A stretch of DNA of 64,000 bases, from positions 13,333,773-13,397,772 of the forward strand of contig JALIRH010000007.1 in the NCBI GenBank assembly GCA_023055505.1, read 5' to 3'. A program made the translations under genes and the position numbers. The notes beneath the pieces are model-generated. The model ran no database searches. It was not told the origin of the DNA and was given only the letters and a program-made list of their open reading frames with translations. This document shows, piece after piece, positions 1 to 12,531 of this stretch; the first letter of the stretch is position 1; every line of letters starts with the position of its first letter. This stretch comes from Callipepla californica brunnescens (Eukaryota; Chordata; Aves; Galliformes; Odontophoridae).

Positions 1-780
1 ATTGTATCTTGTATCACATGTTTTCTTTATCCCAAGAGCCAAACTTTTCATTTTTCCTCTTAATTCCATCTCACCTGACAGCTTTTTTATGACAGCTTTT
101 TCATTGTGCATCTCCTCTTTTTCCTAAATTCCTTATTATCTCAATTCATTTTAGTAGTTTAACACCTATTTACTTGTTTTTATACCTGTGAACAAGGGCT
201 ACTGTAATTCTCATATGCCTTACTTTCTTTGGGATTTAGTTGGATGTATTTGTCATTCCTCTTCTAACCTGTGAATTGTGAGTTCTTTTGGGCAGTTATT
301 TTTTTCACTGAGTAGGTGTTATATGATTAGGATTTCTAGTAATCCTTAGTATTATATATGCTTAGAGCAGTGGGATTCTTATCCCTAATAAAATTCATAG
401 GTGTTGCAGCAGTAACAACAACATAATAAGTAAGACTTAAGTCCTATTCTTTTATTTGCTTTTCCTTGTTTATGAATTCTCGCCACGAAACCTAGCAGAC
501 TTCATCACTGACATGTCTTGGGAGCTAAATGTTTGGGTCCCTAGGGCAGGTCTTTGTATAGTTCTGGCACTGAGAATTTGCAAATATGTGTTAATTTTAT
601 AATTACTGATGTATTATTATGTGTTATTTATTCAGTATTAACACAGGGTAATATTATTAGGAAGCTGTTCTTTCCTCAGACAGTATACAGTCAAAATATC
701 TGGAGCAAGGCAGACTTACCCTCAGTAGAGGAGGGTGTTGGGGAGCACTTAAACTTGTAAGTACATAAGTCCCTAGGATA
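1..780. other. Unannotated AT-rich sequence
   Basis: I see no repeat of known family, RNA gene or supported coding frame. The short frames at 554-760 and 691-918 overlap on opposite strands, and the second runs into CR1. Confidence 0.6.
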
Positions 781-1830
781 TGGCAGGATGTACTCAGAAC
801 TGCTGAGGGATCTGGTTGATGTCACTGTGGAACCACTCTTGATTACCACTGAAAAGTTGCGGTGGCTGTGACAGGTCCCTAATGAGTGAAGGGGAGCCAG
901 TATCACCCCTGCCTTCAAAAAGAACAGGAAAATTCTGTGGAGCTACAGGTAGGTCGGCCTAACTTCAGTCCCTGGGAACAGACTGAATCCATTTCCCAGA
1001 AACTGTTTTCAAACACATAGAAAAGAAAGTGATCAGGAGTAGTCAGCATGAATTTGTAAAGGACATGCTTAGCCAACGCGATAGCCTACAATGAAGCGAC
1101 TGTCTTGGTGGATCAGAGGAGATAGTTGATTTACCTCAGCTTTAGCAAGGCTTTTAACACAAGTCTCCCCTAACATCCACAATCTTAGCTGACCAGGTAT
1201 GGATTAGATAAGTGGATGGTGAAGTGGGTTGAAGACTGGCAGAATGGCCAAGTGCAGAGTTCTGTAGTCAGTGCCACAATGTCCAATTGGAGGCAAGTCA
1301 CTAATGGTGTGTCAATTCCATCTCAAATCTTTAAATATCTGGATGGTTGGGCAGAGTTTATCCTCAGCAAGTTTAGTGGTGATTGTAAAAAAATGAGAGG
1401 AATGGCTGCTACACTAGGTGGCTGTGCTACCATGCAGAGAGGCCTGGACAGTCTAGAGCAGTGAGCAGAAAGTGATCTCAAAAAGTTCATAAACGAGAAG
1501 TGTCAAATCCTACACCTGGGGAGTAGCTACCTCAGGTACCAGGGCGTACTGAATGCTGTCTGACTGAAAAGCAGCTCTGCAAGGAAGTATGGGGGAATCC
1601 CCTTGGGCAAGAAGTTAATCATGAGTGAGCAATGTGCCCATGTGGCAGAAGAGTCCTGGACCACATAAAGAGCACAGTTGCCAACAGGTCAAGGAAGGTA
1701 ATACTTCCCCTTATTCAGAGCTGGTAAGACCACAGTGGAGTGCTTTGTCCAGTTCTGGGCTCCCCAGTACAGTGGGACAATCCAACACAGAGCCAGGAAA
1801 ATGATGAAGTGACTGGATCATCTTCTGTGA
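780..1830 (+). repeat. CR1 LINE, reverse-transcriptase region, degenerate
   Basis: On the + strand this follows the CR1 ORF2 order. The segment equivalent to 'cttcaaaaagg...ggaactacaggcc' is near 915-955. 'agtagtcagcatg' is at 1039-1051. A 'ttagcaaggcttttaacac' block is at 1141-1160. A block encoding WVEDWQNGQVQSSVV is at 1225-1269. 'ctcagcaagttt' is near 1362, 'aatgtgcccatgtggc' near 1631, and 'gtccagttctgggctccccag' near 1747. Many stops and frameshifts break it, and the only open remnant is an 82-codon frame at 1216-1464. It is an old 5'-truncated copy with no competence. CR1 is a non-LTR retrotransposon that inserts by target-primed reverse transcription. Confidence 0.85.
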
Positions 1831-2135
1831 TTGTGCAACATGCAAACTGCTAAGCAAACAAAGAAACTTTCTGGAACATGAGTTATAGTCTTCTGAGTGA
1901 AGGCTATACTTTTACTCAGGTACCTAGATAATACAACAGTAATTACTTATATTTTAAATGTAGTAGTATACAGAAACTGTATTATATAGCCTGTTTTCAA
2001 AGCAAATGGAGTTAGAACATGCTAGTTAAAAAACACCTGCTTATGCAGCTATAATTGAAACACTTTTGCAAATGTAGTATGAGAAAATGTTCGATATCTT
2101 GGTCACGTTACTCTTCTTTCCAGCCTCTGCCTCAC
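1831..2135. other. Unannotated AT-rich sequence between CR1 pieces
   Basis: No recognisable feature is visible in these 300 bases. Confidence 0.6.
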
Positions 2136-2285
2136 ACAGTGAGTGGTTTGGATTGGAAGGGACCTAGAAGATCATCTAGTTCCAACTCCCCTGCTTTAGG
2201 CAGGGACACCTCCTTCTAGACCAGGTTGCTCAAAGCCCTGTCCAGCCTGGGAATGCCTCCAGGGAGGTGTTCAAGACCGGGTGAT
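2136..2285 (-). repeat. CR1 LINE 3' end
   Basis: The + strand reads GGATTGGAAGGGACCTAGAA, then ATCATCTAGTTCCAACTCCC, then ACCAGGTTGCTCAAAGCCC, which is the reverse complement of the CR1 3' end. The copy is therefore inserted on the - strand and truncated after about 150 bases. Confidence 0.9.
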
Positions 2286-2611
2286 GACATACATGATATA
2301 GTGCTGTCTTAAAACAATAATTCAGCATATTTTTTAATATTTACATTTTATAATCTTCAGATGTTCCAGTGAGGATGAAAATACTGATTCCTCACTGTTA
2401 ATTGTTGTTACTCTTGAGCACCTGCAATAGTTGGTTGAGATAAAATGGGGTACTAGCCACATTTTCTTTAGAAAAATAAAGCATAGGAAGAATAAGGTTT
2501 ACTCACGTGGCCTCATTAGTTTATAATACAAGGTTTTTCAGAATATTTAGTGTTATGTAGCACTAGCTGTGACCAATGTAGAGTTTCTGTTGCCTTTAGT
2601 AACAGTATCTG

Positions 2612-3010
2612 ATGCTGATGTTTCTGACAACCAAACCGTGCGGTACCCTGCGGTACCAGATACCATTATTGTCACCTGCTAAACTCTTGGTCAGAATGAG
2701 CTGGCTGTCACGATATAGGATCTCTGTAGAAGAATCAGAACAGCTGCACAGTCTTCAGGCAGAATTCAGCCGCCTTAACCTATCTGCTCCTCCTCATTCT
2801 GCTCTAGTTCTGATATACCTAGAGGATGATAACCTCATGCTGACATCAGTTACTTCGTACACTTGCATGGTAGTAATGAGTGCAGTGGAAGAAATACTTC
2901 CAGTTTGGCAGATAACCATTCTTGGCAATAGGAGTCCATACGATCAAATTCTACGGATTTTTATTTGCTCAGAAAAACAGAAAATGTTTAATGACAGAAA
3001 AGCCTTTTAA
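2612..3010 (+). other. Unassigned 132-codon open frame (possible retrocopy remnant or chance)
   Basis: This is the longest ATG-initiated frame in the window outside CR1, 132 codons. I do not recognise the product. The peptide is fairly hydrophilic early (SVEESEQLHSLQAEF), with no clear signal peptide and only a mild hydrophobic stretch near residues 60-90. A second frame (VTVSDADVSDNQTVRYP, upstream part) is also protein-like until a TAA, which could point to a frameshifted processed copy. An AATAAA at 3270-3275 lies 260 bases downstream, but no poly-A tail follows it. A TTTAG acceptor-like site precedes the frame. It could equally be chance in unannotated intron, and I would not call it a gene without homology or RNA evidence. 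Confidence 0.2.
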
Positions 3011-3780
3011 AAGGATGATCTTACATCTATCATTTCTCAGTATTCATAGTCTGAATTTTTAAGCTTAGTGTAAACTTAGTTTTTCCATTCTGATAATGGA
3101 AAAGCAAACTTAGTTCTTAATAACAGTGCAGTCTAAAAATCTCCATTCTCTAGTGAAAGTAACAATGTAGAATTTTTTTCCCTCATGCTTTTCTTTGTAA
3201 ACCATGATGTAGTACCTTAAACTGTAAGCATATTGCTGTTTTTCCTATTTCTTTTTTTATAATTCTTCAAATAAATGTCACTTTTTATCTATAATCATAT
3301 TTCAATTTGTGATAAATTATGCCACAAGAAGAATGTCTCAAAATCATATACCAAAACTAACACTAATTTAGAAATAGATCATGCAATACTCTAAAAATGT
3401 ACTTATTTATTTCATAATTAGAAGCCATCATGATATCAGTCAATGATACTTCTTTCCTCTACGTTACCATATCTTCAAAAGAAAAAAAAATAAAAAGAGA
3501 GTAAAAATGGGTAAAGAAGAGCAGGAATTAACAAAGATCTGGCAAAACTACAGGAAAGTCCATAATTTATGTTATCTTGATGAGTCTGATTGAGCTAAAG
3601 GTTTCTTCCAGCCTGAAAATCAAAGAAATATCAGGCATTGTTTGACTTTAGCTTGAAGCATTTTTTCCTCATTAATAAAAACTTTTATATTACAAGTCCA
3701 AATATTTTATTGCTCACAGGTTAGTTTAAACGTTGTTGCATTATTATACCATCTAACTCATCTGACTTTTTTCAAACTTC
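3011..3780. other. Unannotated AT-rich sequence with AATAAA at 3270
   Basis: Sequence rich in A and T runs. The AATAAA hexamer at 3270-3275 could be a polyadenylation signal for something transcribed from upstream, but no poly-A tail is seen. Nothing else was recognised. Confidence 0.5.
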
Positions 3781-4240
3781 TATTTGTTGGTGTAGCAGAA
3801 ATAGTAAGTCATGGCCTGAACCAGTGATTGAGCACCTGGTGGGAAGGCAGGGCCAACCCATTGGAGCTCAGGTGTATGCAATGCACCTGAGTGACTGGAA
3901 GGGGTGTATCCAGGATCCATCTCTTCCCAGACCTCATTTAAGGATTGGGAATGGAAGCATGGTATTCTGTTTGGGATTTTACCTATCTGATGTCTTCTAA
4001 GGGTAAGCAGATATTTTTTGCTATGTTTTTTGTGTTTATGGCTGCTGCATTTGGGCTTATTCTTATTTGCCTAGGACTTTTGCCACCCTGCTGTTGTTGC
4101 TGTGTTTTCCATCGTGTCATAGCATTGCATTATAGTGCTACAGTTGGTCCTATTACTGACCAGAGTAAAACTGAAGTGTTGCAGAATCATGAGAACAAAG
4201 AAGTTCCTGAGTGCTTCTGTTTGTTCCAGTAGTTGTGCAA
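3780..4240 (+). repeat. Possible LTR-like or other dispersed avian repeat
   Basis: The block 3800-3950 is markedly more GC-rich than its flanks. It contains a perfect 8-bp inverted repeat, CTCAGGTG (3867-3874) and CACCTGAG (3884-3891). A TATA-like ATTTAAGG lies at about 3936. It is followed by a 93-codon ATG frame from 3951 to 4232, with a hydrophobic stretch (FFAMFFVFMAAAFGLILICL) and a run of five Cys. The promoter-like layout resembles a solo LTR, but I cannot point to defining ends or a target duplication. The open frame has no recognised family and may be incidental. Confidence 0.3.
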
Positions 4241-7200
4241 TGCACTTACATCAAGCAGAGTTTAAGTGATGTGTGAACTTCTCAGAATGTGGGAGAAGTT
4301 ACTTGGTGAAAATTGATGTTTTTTAGATCTAAGTCTGTTCTTACATTTTTTCTTTCTTTCCATTCTCCCTCTCCTGTCTATCTTGCGGAATCTGTCTAAA
4401 CAGTAATTGCCTTTTTCTAATGTTTCACCATTATGAGTGGTGGAATGGAAGGAGAGAGGATTCTGTGCTTTACTGAATGACTTTCAGGTGTATGTATGGA
4501 ATGGGGTGAAGAAATAGTTTAGATGGTTAGAAACTCTCCTGCCTTTAGATATCCACTACATCTGGGAGTGGCAGATGCTTGGCTTGGTGAGTCAGAGCGG
4601 GACAACCTGGAAAGTCTGAGTACAGCTCTGTAAAGATAAGTTTTATGCATGTGGGTTGTGCTTTGAAGTGCTCAAGCAGTCAGAGAGAGAAAGTCCTTCA
4701 CTGTGGACTCAGTGGCTTTGTTTGACAGGGATGTTGGGAACAGGTGGGGTTGGTCCAGCACAGCAAAGAGGTTAACACAAACCCTCCTGAAGGACTAGGC
4801 ACGTGGTCAGAATCAGTGAAGAAATCAGCTGGTAACCTGGCAGAATTTCTTTGCACCTAAAGGACCAAATGTTTGGTTGAGTTTATGGAAGCAGTCTTAA
4901 TGCTGTGTGATTGTATGCCTCTCTGTGAGGAAGAGAAACACAGGTCATTTTGGGGTGGGCTTGTGTGAGGAAGAGAGTATGTAATTCCCAGCTCCGTTAT
5001 GTTTATTTTGAGCTTTGTAAACTTGCTGTATCATGTTAGTGGCTGGGCTTCTGAGTCTGAAAAGGCACCAGGTAATTCTAACTGTGAAAGGAAAGTCAAA
5101 TAATCTATCAAAGTGTAAAAATATACAAATCAGGGTTAGAACATCACAGCTATGTATCAAGAGCTTTGCAAGAAAGTCTCAGGATGCAGAAATGATCGAC
5201 ATAGAGCTCCTGCGTAGATATGCACATAACAGGTGCTCTTTTCTTTTTGCTATGTTAAGAAAATAACGGTACTTGACACAGTGGCAACAGGTGAAGTAAA
5301 AGGATAATCTCATTTCAGTGTATCTTTTCCTTTCTGATTTTGTCTTAAGTTTTTGTTTCTTACCTTAAAGTGTGATTTGCTATCCCTACGGTGATGTAGT
5401 ATATTTTAGAGTAATGGGATAGGGAATTGTCTCACATGGCAGTAGGTTTTTTTTTTTTTCCTTTTCAGATAGGAAATAACAAACAGTATATCCTTGGGCT
5501 GTGAAATGTTTGCTTTCTCATTAATCCCTGTGAGTTCCAAGCATAGTTACTGCTCACTTGTATGTGATCTGAGCAAAATGTATGACAGACGAAGGGATAA
5601 TGTTCCATTGCAATGTATGTAAAGCAAGCAGGTAACTGTGTGCATGTTCTCTCACATGCGGGCTGTAGTACTGGATTACAGTATGCTCTTAATGACCATA
5701 AATAGTAAACTGATATGAAAAACTTGATTTCCTTAAGCAGCTAATTAAAGGGAAACTGAAATTGTGAGCTTCTGACAACCTGCTTTGTGATTTTTAGTAC
5801 TCACGGGTCAAAAATCAGTTTTAAGACTGAATCTTTACGTTCTAAACTTTTACTCATTTATGTTTAAGAAGAAAAGATGGGAAATCAGAATGCAGGAGAT
5901 GCTGTTCTTGGTGGAATGTAGGTCTAACCCCTTTTCTGTCCCTTTTAATAGGGGATAATTGCCATATCTTCTGTGTTCTCACTTCCCATGACACACACCA
6001 AACAGGTGTGTTGATTCTCACTCTTCTGCACATCTGCTGCAAGTATTTTCTCTTCAGTAGTGTGAATCATAATGCTGTCAGAAGGCAATTGGATTTGAAA
6101 GCCTATGTCTGTGTGAGATAAATAAATAAAAACTGTCCTGGCTCACTCTCTGGCACTCAGGACTGCTGGCAAAGCATAGCTTTTGTCCATAAGACTAAAC
6201 TTCCTTTGCTGAAACACATCAGCCTTATCTGTAGTGCATATTGGAAACTATCTGAGCATTGTCTTCCCCTCCAGAGTTTAACAGGTTTTATCTGGAAGAG
6301 TGCTGCTTCCCAGGAGTGAAATCTATGCCAAGTAGTGTACTAGCAATTAAGTAATAGGGGCAGTTGCATGCCATGGTGCCCTGGTGTTATTTAGTGTGTT
6401 TGCATAATAGTTTACTGGACTGTCTGCAAAGGAAGTTGCTGGCACAGTCCAACCAACAGGAGCTGTAACTGCTGAACTGTTTGGATATCAATTAGCTGGA
6501 TCTTTGTGGAATCAGCCTTAGATTCAAGGGAGTTGAGGGTAATGTTTTCAGAGTGAATGGCATAATGATAAAAGAGCTCTGGAATAAAAAACATGCCTCA
6601 AATAACTGTGGTGAAGCACTGTGCCACATCCTGATACTGCATTAAGAAAATACTTATTCAATGGCATTTTTACAGTGCCTTAATCTTTCTACATCTTCAG
6701 TCCTCATGGTCAGTTCTTTTCCATAGAGTTATGATGCTCCTTATTAGCCAATGTTTGCAGTGCATGCTTAAATTTAACTAGTGAAACAAGGCAATGAATC
6801 TGCAGTAGCTCCTGTTTATTTTTCAGTCCTTTCTTGTTTTCAGGATAGACATCTTCGGGCTAATGTTGCATACGTACATAAAAATGACTTTTTGACTTTT
6901 TATATATCTTCAGAAACTTTGAGACTCTTGCAAATTTCAGCTAAGTAGATGCTTTCCACTTCAACTGCTGAAGTTGTAACGACTAAGTGATTTAAATATG
7001 TTCTTTATCAGAAGTAAAGGTAATTGACATCTGTAATTTCAGAGAAGTTTTCAGCCTGAACATTCAATAGTTTAACTCTTCCTCTAAGGTTGAGTGTATT
7101 TTATTGCAGTGAGACATCTATAGGTTCTGTTTATCTTGTGTGTAGAGTGCTTGCAGATACAAGATTAAATAAGAGTCTGAGGGACACCTGTTGCAATTCA

Positions 7201-7565
7201 AAATTTTAGATCAGAAAGCAAAGATACTGCAAGTGCAAAAGCTGGAGTATCAGGTCTTTTTAATTTTTTTTTTTTTTTTTGGAAGGTAAATGTAAATTAC
7301 ATTGGGATGTATTACATTGGGAGGAGAGAGAAGAAAACCTGATTGTTATGCGTTCTACTTCTTTTTTTTCTTTTCCACTCTCAATAAACAGACTAATTAT
7401 TTATAGTGATTCATTCTCACCTCACTGAGTAGGAATTTAGGTCATTTCTTATGCCAATAAGTATACATTTGTGTGTCATGTGATCCAGTTTCAGTCATGT
7501 CAGATGGAAGACTTATTTACTGCTGCTGTTGAAACAGAAAGAAAAATTTATCTGATACAGAATCA
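4241..7565. other. Unannotated intronic or intergenic sequence
   Basis: There is no CR1 signature or supported exon. A poly-T tract lies near 5447-5459 and one of 16 T at 7265-7280. Short overlapping frames on both strands (4945-5266, 5854-6042) look incidental. Confidence 0.55.
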
Positions 7566-7740
7566 ACCATAGAATAGTGTGAACTAGAAGGAACCGTAAA
7601 GACCATCTACTTCCAACCCTGCATCATGGGAAGAGTTTCTACCTACTAGATCAGGTCACCCAAGGCCCCCATCCAACCTGGCCTTGAGCACCTCCAAGGA
7701 TAAGGCATCCACAGCTACTCTGGAAAGCCTTTTCTACTTA
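7566..7740 (-). repeat. CR1 LINE 3' end
   Basis: The + strand reads CATAGAATAG, then CTAGAAGGAACC, CCATCTACTTCCAACCC, CCCATCCAACCTGGCCTTGA and GCATCCACAGCTACTCTGG. This is the reverse complement of the CR1 3' end including one tail unit, and it is diverged. Confidence 0.88.
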
Positions 7741-10700
7741 CTCAAGTTACTTGTTATAAAGGCTGTAGATAGTGTCTTTTCAATGATTATGGGAAATTAT
7801 ATTATAGGAAGTTGAACATGTAGACTCTTATACAAATGGTCTCGTGGAGTCTGTTGATGCTAACAGAATGCTTATGGGAAAACTTAAAGCAGGATGTGAG
7901 CCTTCCATACCCCAAGGATATGGAGTAAGATAATTTAGTGCTAGTAGTATTTTTTCTACATGATTTTTATAACAACATTTTCAAAGCTTAGTTATTATCC
8001 ATTTGTCTGTAAAATGGTCATTGAGTTGTTTAGAATCAAGTCTGTGGCCTGTTAAGAGGAAAATGGCATTAACTCCTGGTCCTAGGTGATAAGCAAAACT
8101 TATTTCCCCTCTCTTCTCTATGGACATCTATCCTGAGTGTGCTCACTAGAAATAAGTTATTAAGTAGTAACTGACAGTGTATTGAGAACAGTACTTTTAA
8201 ACCTATTGTGTTAGCTTCAGGCTTGAAATTCTTTAAGCAGGAGTATTTCTAAAGTAATATGTTTTCAGATCAAGCACTTGTCTTTTGTAGCAAAGCTCCT
8301 CCTGTCCTAATAATTAAGTACTGTATCAATGATCTGTTTTCTTCTGATTGAGGAAACTGGTCCCCACGCCCTGTTATAATAGGGATAAGAAGTCATGGGT
8401 AATTTTGTTAGAAACATCTTTTTAGTAATAGCAGTAATGGGTGGATTTCAGTAACTCTGTTTTAGTTAGGCGCCTATTTCTTCTGATGCTTGCAAGATGA
8501 GTTTGTGGTGTTCTTTTAAAACTTGTATTAAGAATGTGATTTAATGTTGAAGTGATTACACTGTTCAGTTTTAGATTTTGTTTAAAAATGTGTTGGATAT
8601 TTGACCATTTGTATGACCCCTTCAGGAAATTAGGGACTGCTCACTGAGACTGCATTCATTATCCGAGTTGAGAGTAGATCCATATTTAATACAGTTTACT
8701 TTTTTTGTTGCCATATTTAGGGCTTCCCTTTCCTGTTGTGGTGTCCAGGTAGATTGTCTCCCTGTAAAGTTTTTTCCAGTTACTTTTGGCTGAAATACAA
8801 GAAAGCATCTGTTTTCTGGGGGGCATCACTTCAGTAGATCCTACCTTTCCAGATTCCTTTCCGGGGGGAAAGAATACAAAAAGACTTCTGTTTAGAACTG
8901 CTCAGTGAGTGTTATTCTTTAGTGATGAAGTTGTAAAGTTAGTATTAAAATGTTAAAAGAAAAAAATGTTCTTTGAAACTTTGTGTTGTCAATTAGTTCA
9001 TCATACAAGTTGAAGGATACATAGTAGGTGCGTGTCTGCTGAAACTGTAAATCAAATATGACCCAATATGTGATCATTCTTAAATGATCAGTCCTGTGAT
9101 CAGGACTGAGTGATCAGGTATGCAGGGAGAAAATGAAGTGCATTTATCCTTCTTGACTGGCAAATCACCCTAACTGCCGTAACTGCTCAAGAATTAGAAG
9201 TAAACACTCACCTTACTGTTAGTTTCCAAGAGGATGAGTAGGTAAAGAATTATTGCATGGAAACTCCTTTTTATGTGTACTGGTTTTCATTCTCTTTAAA
9301 AAAATAAAAAAAAGTCTGCCTATGTGAATATTTGTGATACTAATTTCAAGACAGTTTCTTTGTCACATTTGTTTGCAGAAGATGAGACCACAGAATATTA
9401 ATTTTAATTAATTGATACAGATGAAAATTACTGAGGGAAGAAGTGATGCATAGCTGTAATTTTTTTTCTGTACAGTTTAGTTATTTATTGATAATTTTTA
9501 GCATATTATAGCTTTTGATAGCTATTGCCCTCTCCTGCTCTCCCAATAATAGCTAACAGTAAGAAAGTACACTATATGATTTCCTTGGATGGGTGTCAGG
9601 AATACACCTGCAGTAACAGCTGGAGAACTCAACGGTGAACAATAATCATAGCCCCTTTAAAATTCTGTACAGCTCATTATAAACTCAAGGCAGATGGAGA
9701 GAATTTATCCCCATATGAAAAGTGTTTTACCCCGGGCTCTTTCTCATAAATTTTTGGCCAATTTTCTAGAAGTTCAGAGCAGTTGCAACTATCATCTTTG
9801 ATTGATTTAAAAGAAAAAAAAGCTCTTGACCTCTTCATTTACTTACTAAATAAGAGCTAACCTCTTGGAAAATCTGGTATCAAGATTATAGTAAGCTTAT
9901 AGAAAAGGGATTCAAAGTTAAAATCGCATATGGATCTTCAGTTTCTGATTTCAGGGGTTATCTCTTTGAGTTTGACTTCTGTGTCAGAGAACAGAAATCT
10001 GTGAGTAGCAGGCTTTTATGCTGCGTAAATCAAATTTCATATCAATGGAAGAAGTATCACTTTAAATTGCTGTTTTACCTTTTCCTTTTATAAAAACATT
10101 TCCCCCCGAAAAGGCATTTTTTTTTTAACTGCTTTACTACTCCCCCATATGAAAAGAAGCATCTTTGAAATGTTTCCAGAAAAAACAGGTGTACAAATTA
10201 TTCTTGCTAAAGGCTTCATACCATCAGCTTTCAGCATGTAAACTCTATTCTCTCAATGAGACTAATCACATGATACTGGGCATAATAGTGATACTGGGAC
10301 CAACTCAGGCTGGCAAAACTGAATAGAAATCAGACCAATCACTTAGCTGGGAACTGTTCCAATTTTATTTTGGATTAAAATCAACAATCTCTGAACCATT
10401 CCCCTCTGTTCTCTATTTACCCCCTCCAATCCTCTTCATCCTGAAAAAAGAGAACAATAATTGAACAGCATAGTTCATTATGCTTTTGGGCACCCAAAAG
10501 AGATTGTTTGTAACCAAGGATGTTGTTGTGTGTGGTTTTTTTGTTTTTTTTTTGAGTACCTCAGTAGTGGTATTCCAGATGGAAATGCCAACTCAGCTCT
10601 GTGCAGAACTAACTTATGTAACCTGTTTTTTTTTTGTTTGTTTTTTTTTTAAGAGAAAATTAAGTTTGTATTATTATAAGACTAAGTTTGTAAGTTTTGG

Positions 10701-12155
10701 GGCTTCTCATGTATCTTAAAACTCAATTATTCTGTCATGTGTGGAAATAAACTTAAGCCATCGTCATAATATCTTTAAAGGTTTGCCCTAAATCCTGAAT
10801 TTCCTGCTTTGTTGTTGCGTACTTGATTTGTGTGCTGTGGTGTGCATGTAATTGGAAGCATTCTGCAATCTATCAGGATAAAAACTGCAAATGTATAATA
10901 TCTTCATCATATATATATATGCACACACAATATGGGAGACAGACTTATAAAACCTATTTCCAGTCTGTGTCATTTATTAACTGGATTGTATATTTAGACT
11001 TAACAGACTACTTCCCAAGTTTTACTGGGGGAATGCGCAGATACTGTGATATAAAATAGGGCACAAATATGACATGGTATGAAGCCGAGTGACCTTCAAA
11101 AAGAAGTATCCATAGGTTTGCCTTCCTATTCCCCATAAATCCTCTTTCTTTGACATTTTCTGCTCTCATTATGAAGGCATCTTGGAAAAGAACATGCAAA
11201 TCAACACAGAGCACCTCAAGGATTGAAGGAAGCTCATAACCAAGACACACAACTGAGGTTTCTAGTGGGAAACAGGTGAAAACTTTGTCCATTTGTATAG
11301 TAAAGTTGTGGACGAAGAGAATGAAAGGAGCAAAATGTTTTCATGACAGCTCAAAGATGTTATTCTCGGCACTTCTCAGATGCCATAATGCTGATAACAG
11401 CAAGCCACGATGTGTAAAAAATACTTTTTCATCCTCTGATTTCTCTCTGTAGCAATTATCTATTAGCAGATACTGATTAGGAAATAAATCCAGCTGTCCA
11501 CAAGTATCAGGTTCTGATCTCCGGTATCTGCAGGAGATTTTGACCCTTTTGAGTTATTTTCTAAACTGATAAAAAGCAGTCTGAGTAACTGCTTATCCCT
11601 CAATGAAGAGTATACTGTCAAGCTCCAAAGTCACCCTCAGCCTTGCCCAGCCTGCCCCAGGACATCACTGACCCATGGGCAATGCCTATTTCAGCTCACC
11701 CCTATCTGTGCCCTGCTCTGACTCTGTTCCCATCCCTTGTTCATGACTAATGGCCGTACCTCCCAGCTTGACCTCAGACCTTTCCTTGTCACCTTGAGCT
11801 TACTGTGGTAGACAGATTTTCAACAGACAAAAAAATGAAACTGCTGTTTTCTGTATCTGACTCATTACGTACCTAAATACTATGAAAATTCTATTACCAC
11901 GTATAAACTGCTCTTATAATGTAAAGGAACAAGAAACTACCCAGTTTTCTGCCTAAGGAAACTTTTCAGAGCACAAGCTGAAAGAGGTCTAGTCAGGTCA
12001 TCTGATATGTCCCTGTAGCAGCCAAGATAGGGAAAGAGAAGACAGAAATTATACTAAAATTGATCTGGGGAGGTAGCTAGTCTGATACAGTTTAGAATAG
12101 CTTTGAAACTACTTTAAATGACATCTGAGACCAAGCTATGCTGCTGTGTCAAGGA
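7741..12155. other. Unannotated sequence with a TGATCA cluster and low-complexity tracts
   Basis: No exon or CR1 was recognised. It contains the four-TGATCA hairpin cluster at 9071-9116 (listed separately), poly-T/TTTG runs near 10537-10552 and 10624-10650, an AT/CA alternating run at 10907-10929, and a C-rich, G-poor block at about 11630-11810 that I cannot assign. Confidence 0.5.
9071..9116. repeat. Four TGATCA palindromes with a 9-bp hairpin
   Basis: TGATCA occurs at 9071, 9085, 9097 and 9111. The middle region forms a stem TCAGTCCTG (9088-9096), loop TGAT, stem CAGGACTGA (9101-9109). No gene or mobile element border is evident nearby, and the function is unknown. Confidence 0.6.
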
Positions 12156-12156
12156 G

Positions 12157-12500
12157 ATCACAGAATTGTAGGGGTTGGAAGGAACCTCTAGAGCTCATCT
12201 AGTCCAACCCCCCTGCCAAAGCAGCTCCCTAGCCCAGGTTGCACAGGTAGGTGTCCAGGTAGGTCTGGAACCACCTGGAGAAGGAGACTCCACCACCTCT
12301 CTGTGCAGCCTGTGCCAGTGCTCTGTCACTGCACTGTGAAGAAGTTCCCGTGCATGTTTGTGCAGAACTTCCTATGCCTCAGTTTGTGGCTGTTTCCCCT
12401 TGTCCTATCACCACACACTGCTGAGAAGAGTCCGCCCTCATCCCTTTGCCTCCTGCTCTTCTAGATATTTATAGTTGTGGATCAGTTCCCTTCTAATATA
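12157..12500 (-). repeat. CR1 LINE, 3' part (about 340 bases)
   Basis: The + strand starts with CACAGAATTGTAGGGGTTGG and continues AGCTCATCTAGTCCAACCCC, AGCCCAGGTTGCACAGGTAG, GAGACTCCACCACCTCTCTG, GTGCCAGTGCTCTGTCACTG, CCTCAGTTTGTGGCTGTTTC and CTAGATATTTATAGTTGTGG. This is the full reverse-complement order of the CR1 3' region. It belongs to the same subfamily as the copies at 26690 and 32431 and is relatively well preserved. Confidence 0.95.
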
Positions 12501-12531
12501 AGTAAAACATTGATGCCCTGAGAGTGCTATC

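Noticed and set aside
1216..1464. 82-codon + strand frame
   Set aside because: It is a remnant of the CR1 reverse-transcriptase region with stops on both sides, not a gene.
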